A stretch of DNA of 5,655 nucleotides from an uncultured Peptococcaceae bacterium (GTDB lineage Bacteria > Bacillota > Desulfotomaculia > Desulfotomaculales > Desulfocucumaceae), in the NCBI GenBank assembly GCA_958417755.1, contig CATZDY010000148.1, positions 1-5,655 of the forward strand, read 5' to 3'. Position 1 is the first letter of the stretch; each line of letters begins with the position of its first letter. The position numbers and the translations under genes were made by a program. The notes under the pieces are model-generated. The model did not search any database, was not told where the DNA came from, and was given only the letters and a program-made list of their open reading frames with translations. Below, one piece after another: positions 5,577 through 5,655 of the stretch.

Positions 5577-5602
5577 CAATTCAATCCTTCATGTCCGAAT
5601 TG
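5577..5602. repeat. Spaced dyad next to the regulator gene's -35 box
   Basis: CAATTC (5577-5582) and GAATTG (5597-5602) form a perfect inverted pair separated by 14 bases, starting 4 bases upstream of the TTGACA box. An activator or autoregulator site is possible. The half-sites are only 6 bases long and contain the common EcoRI-like core, so chance is not excluded. Nothing else is recognised from 5603 to the right edge. Confidence 0.25.
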
Positions 5603-5655
5603 TCGATTTTATGCTTAAATTGTAGCTGTCATGTAGTTTTTTTCGGTGATTTACA

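Noticed and set aside
1..5655. Phage, transposon or CRISPR signals
   Set aside because: No integrase, transposase, terminal inverted repeats, tRNA-type attachment site or regularly spaced repeats were found; the only tandem repeat is inside the cysteine-rich gene.

Overview
The window looks like chromosomal DNA from a Gram-positive member of the Bacillota, most likely a spore-forming member of the Clostridia. The reasons are strong AGGAGG-type ribosome binding sites, AT-rich intergenic DNA around moderately GC coding DNA, a LytTR-type divergent response regulator, and a candidate sporulation sigma-E promoter. No rRNA, tRNA, CRISPR array, transposase or integrase gene was seen. The species cannot be named from the sequence.

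Left part (1-3854, minus strand): a compact three-gene operon read right to left. It starts from a candidate promoter at 3826-3854. The order is a small LecA/PA-IL-like lectin-fold protein (3378-3773), a divergent nitrilase-superfamily (carbon-nitrogen hydrolase) protein with an unusually long N-terminal extension (2071-3381), and a long beta-rich protein resembling DUF6603 (1-2040, running off the left edge). The first two genes overlap by 4 bases (ATGA) and the third starts 30 bases after the second, so co-transcription and translational coupling are likely. None of the three has a visible signal peptide. A carbohydrate-binding module, an amidase-like enzyme and a giant uncharacterised beta protein in one transcription unit is the most likely candidate here for an undescribed system.

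Middle (3855-4451): AT-rich DNA with a possible short membrane-protein ORF or remnant on the minus strand (3983-4138). It is followed by a plus-strand gene (4203-4451) for an 82-residue cysteine-rich protein made of two near-identical units, each with the spacing C-x7-C-x4-C-x7-C. The plus-strand promoter candidate (4120-4148) fits the sigma-E layout, which would tie this small protein to the mother cell during sporulation.

Right part (4452-5655): a convergent intergenic region with a long hairpin (4563-4608), some 300 bases without a convincing gene, and then a minus-strand gene (4916-5461) for a pseudo-receiver regulator. This protein has lost the phospho-acceptor Asp and the conserved Lys, and its DNA-binding domain seems truncated or frameshifted. 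A TTGACA-type promoter lies upstream, with a perfect 11-bp palindrome at the predicted transcription start and another dyad next to the -35 box. Nothing else is recognisable up to the right edge.
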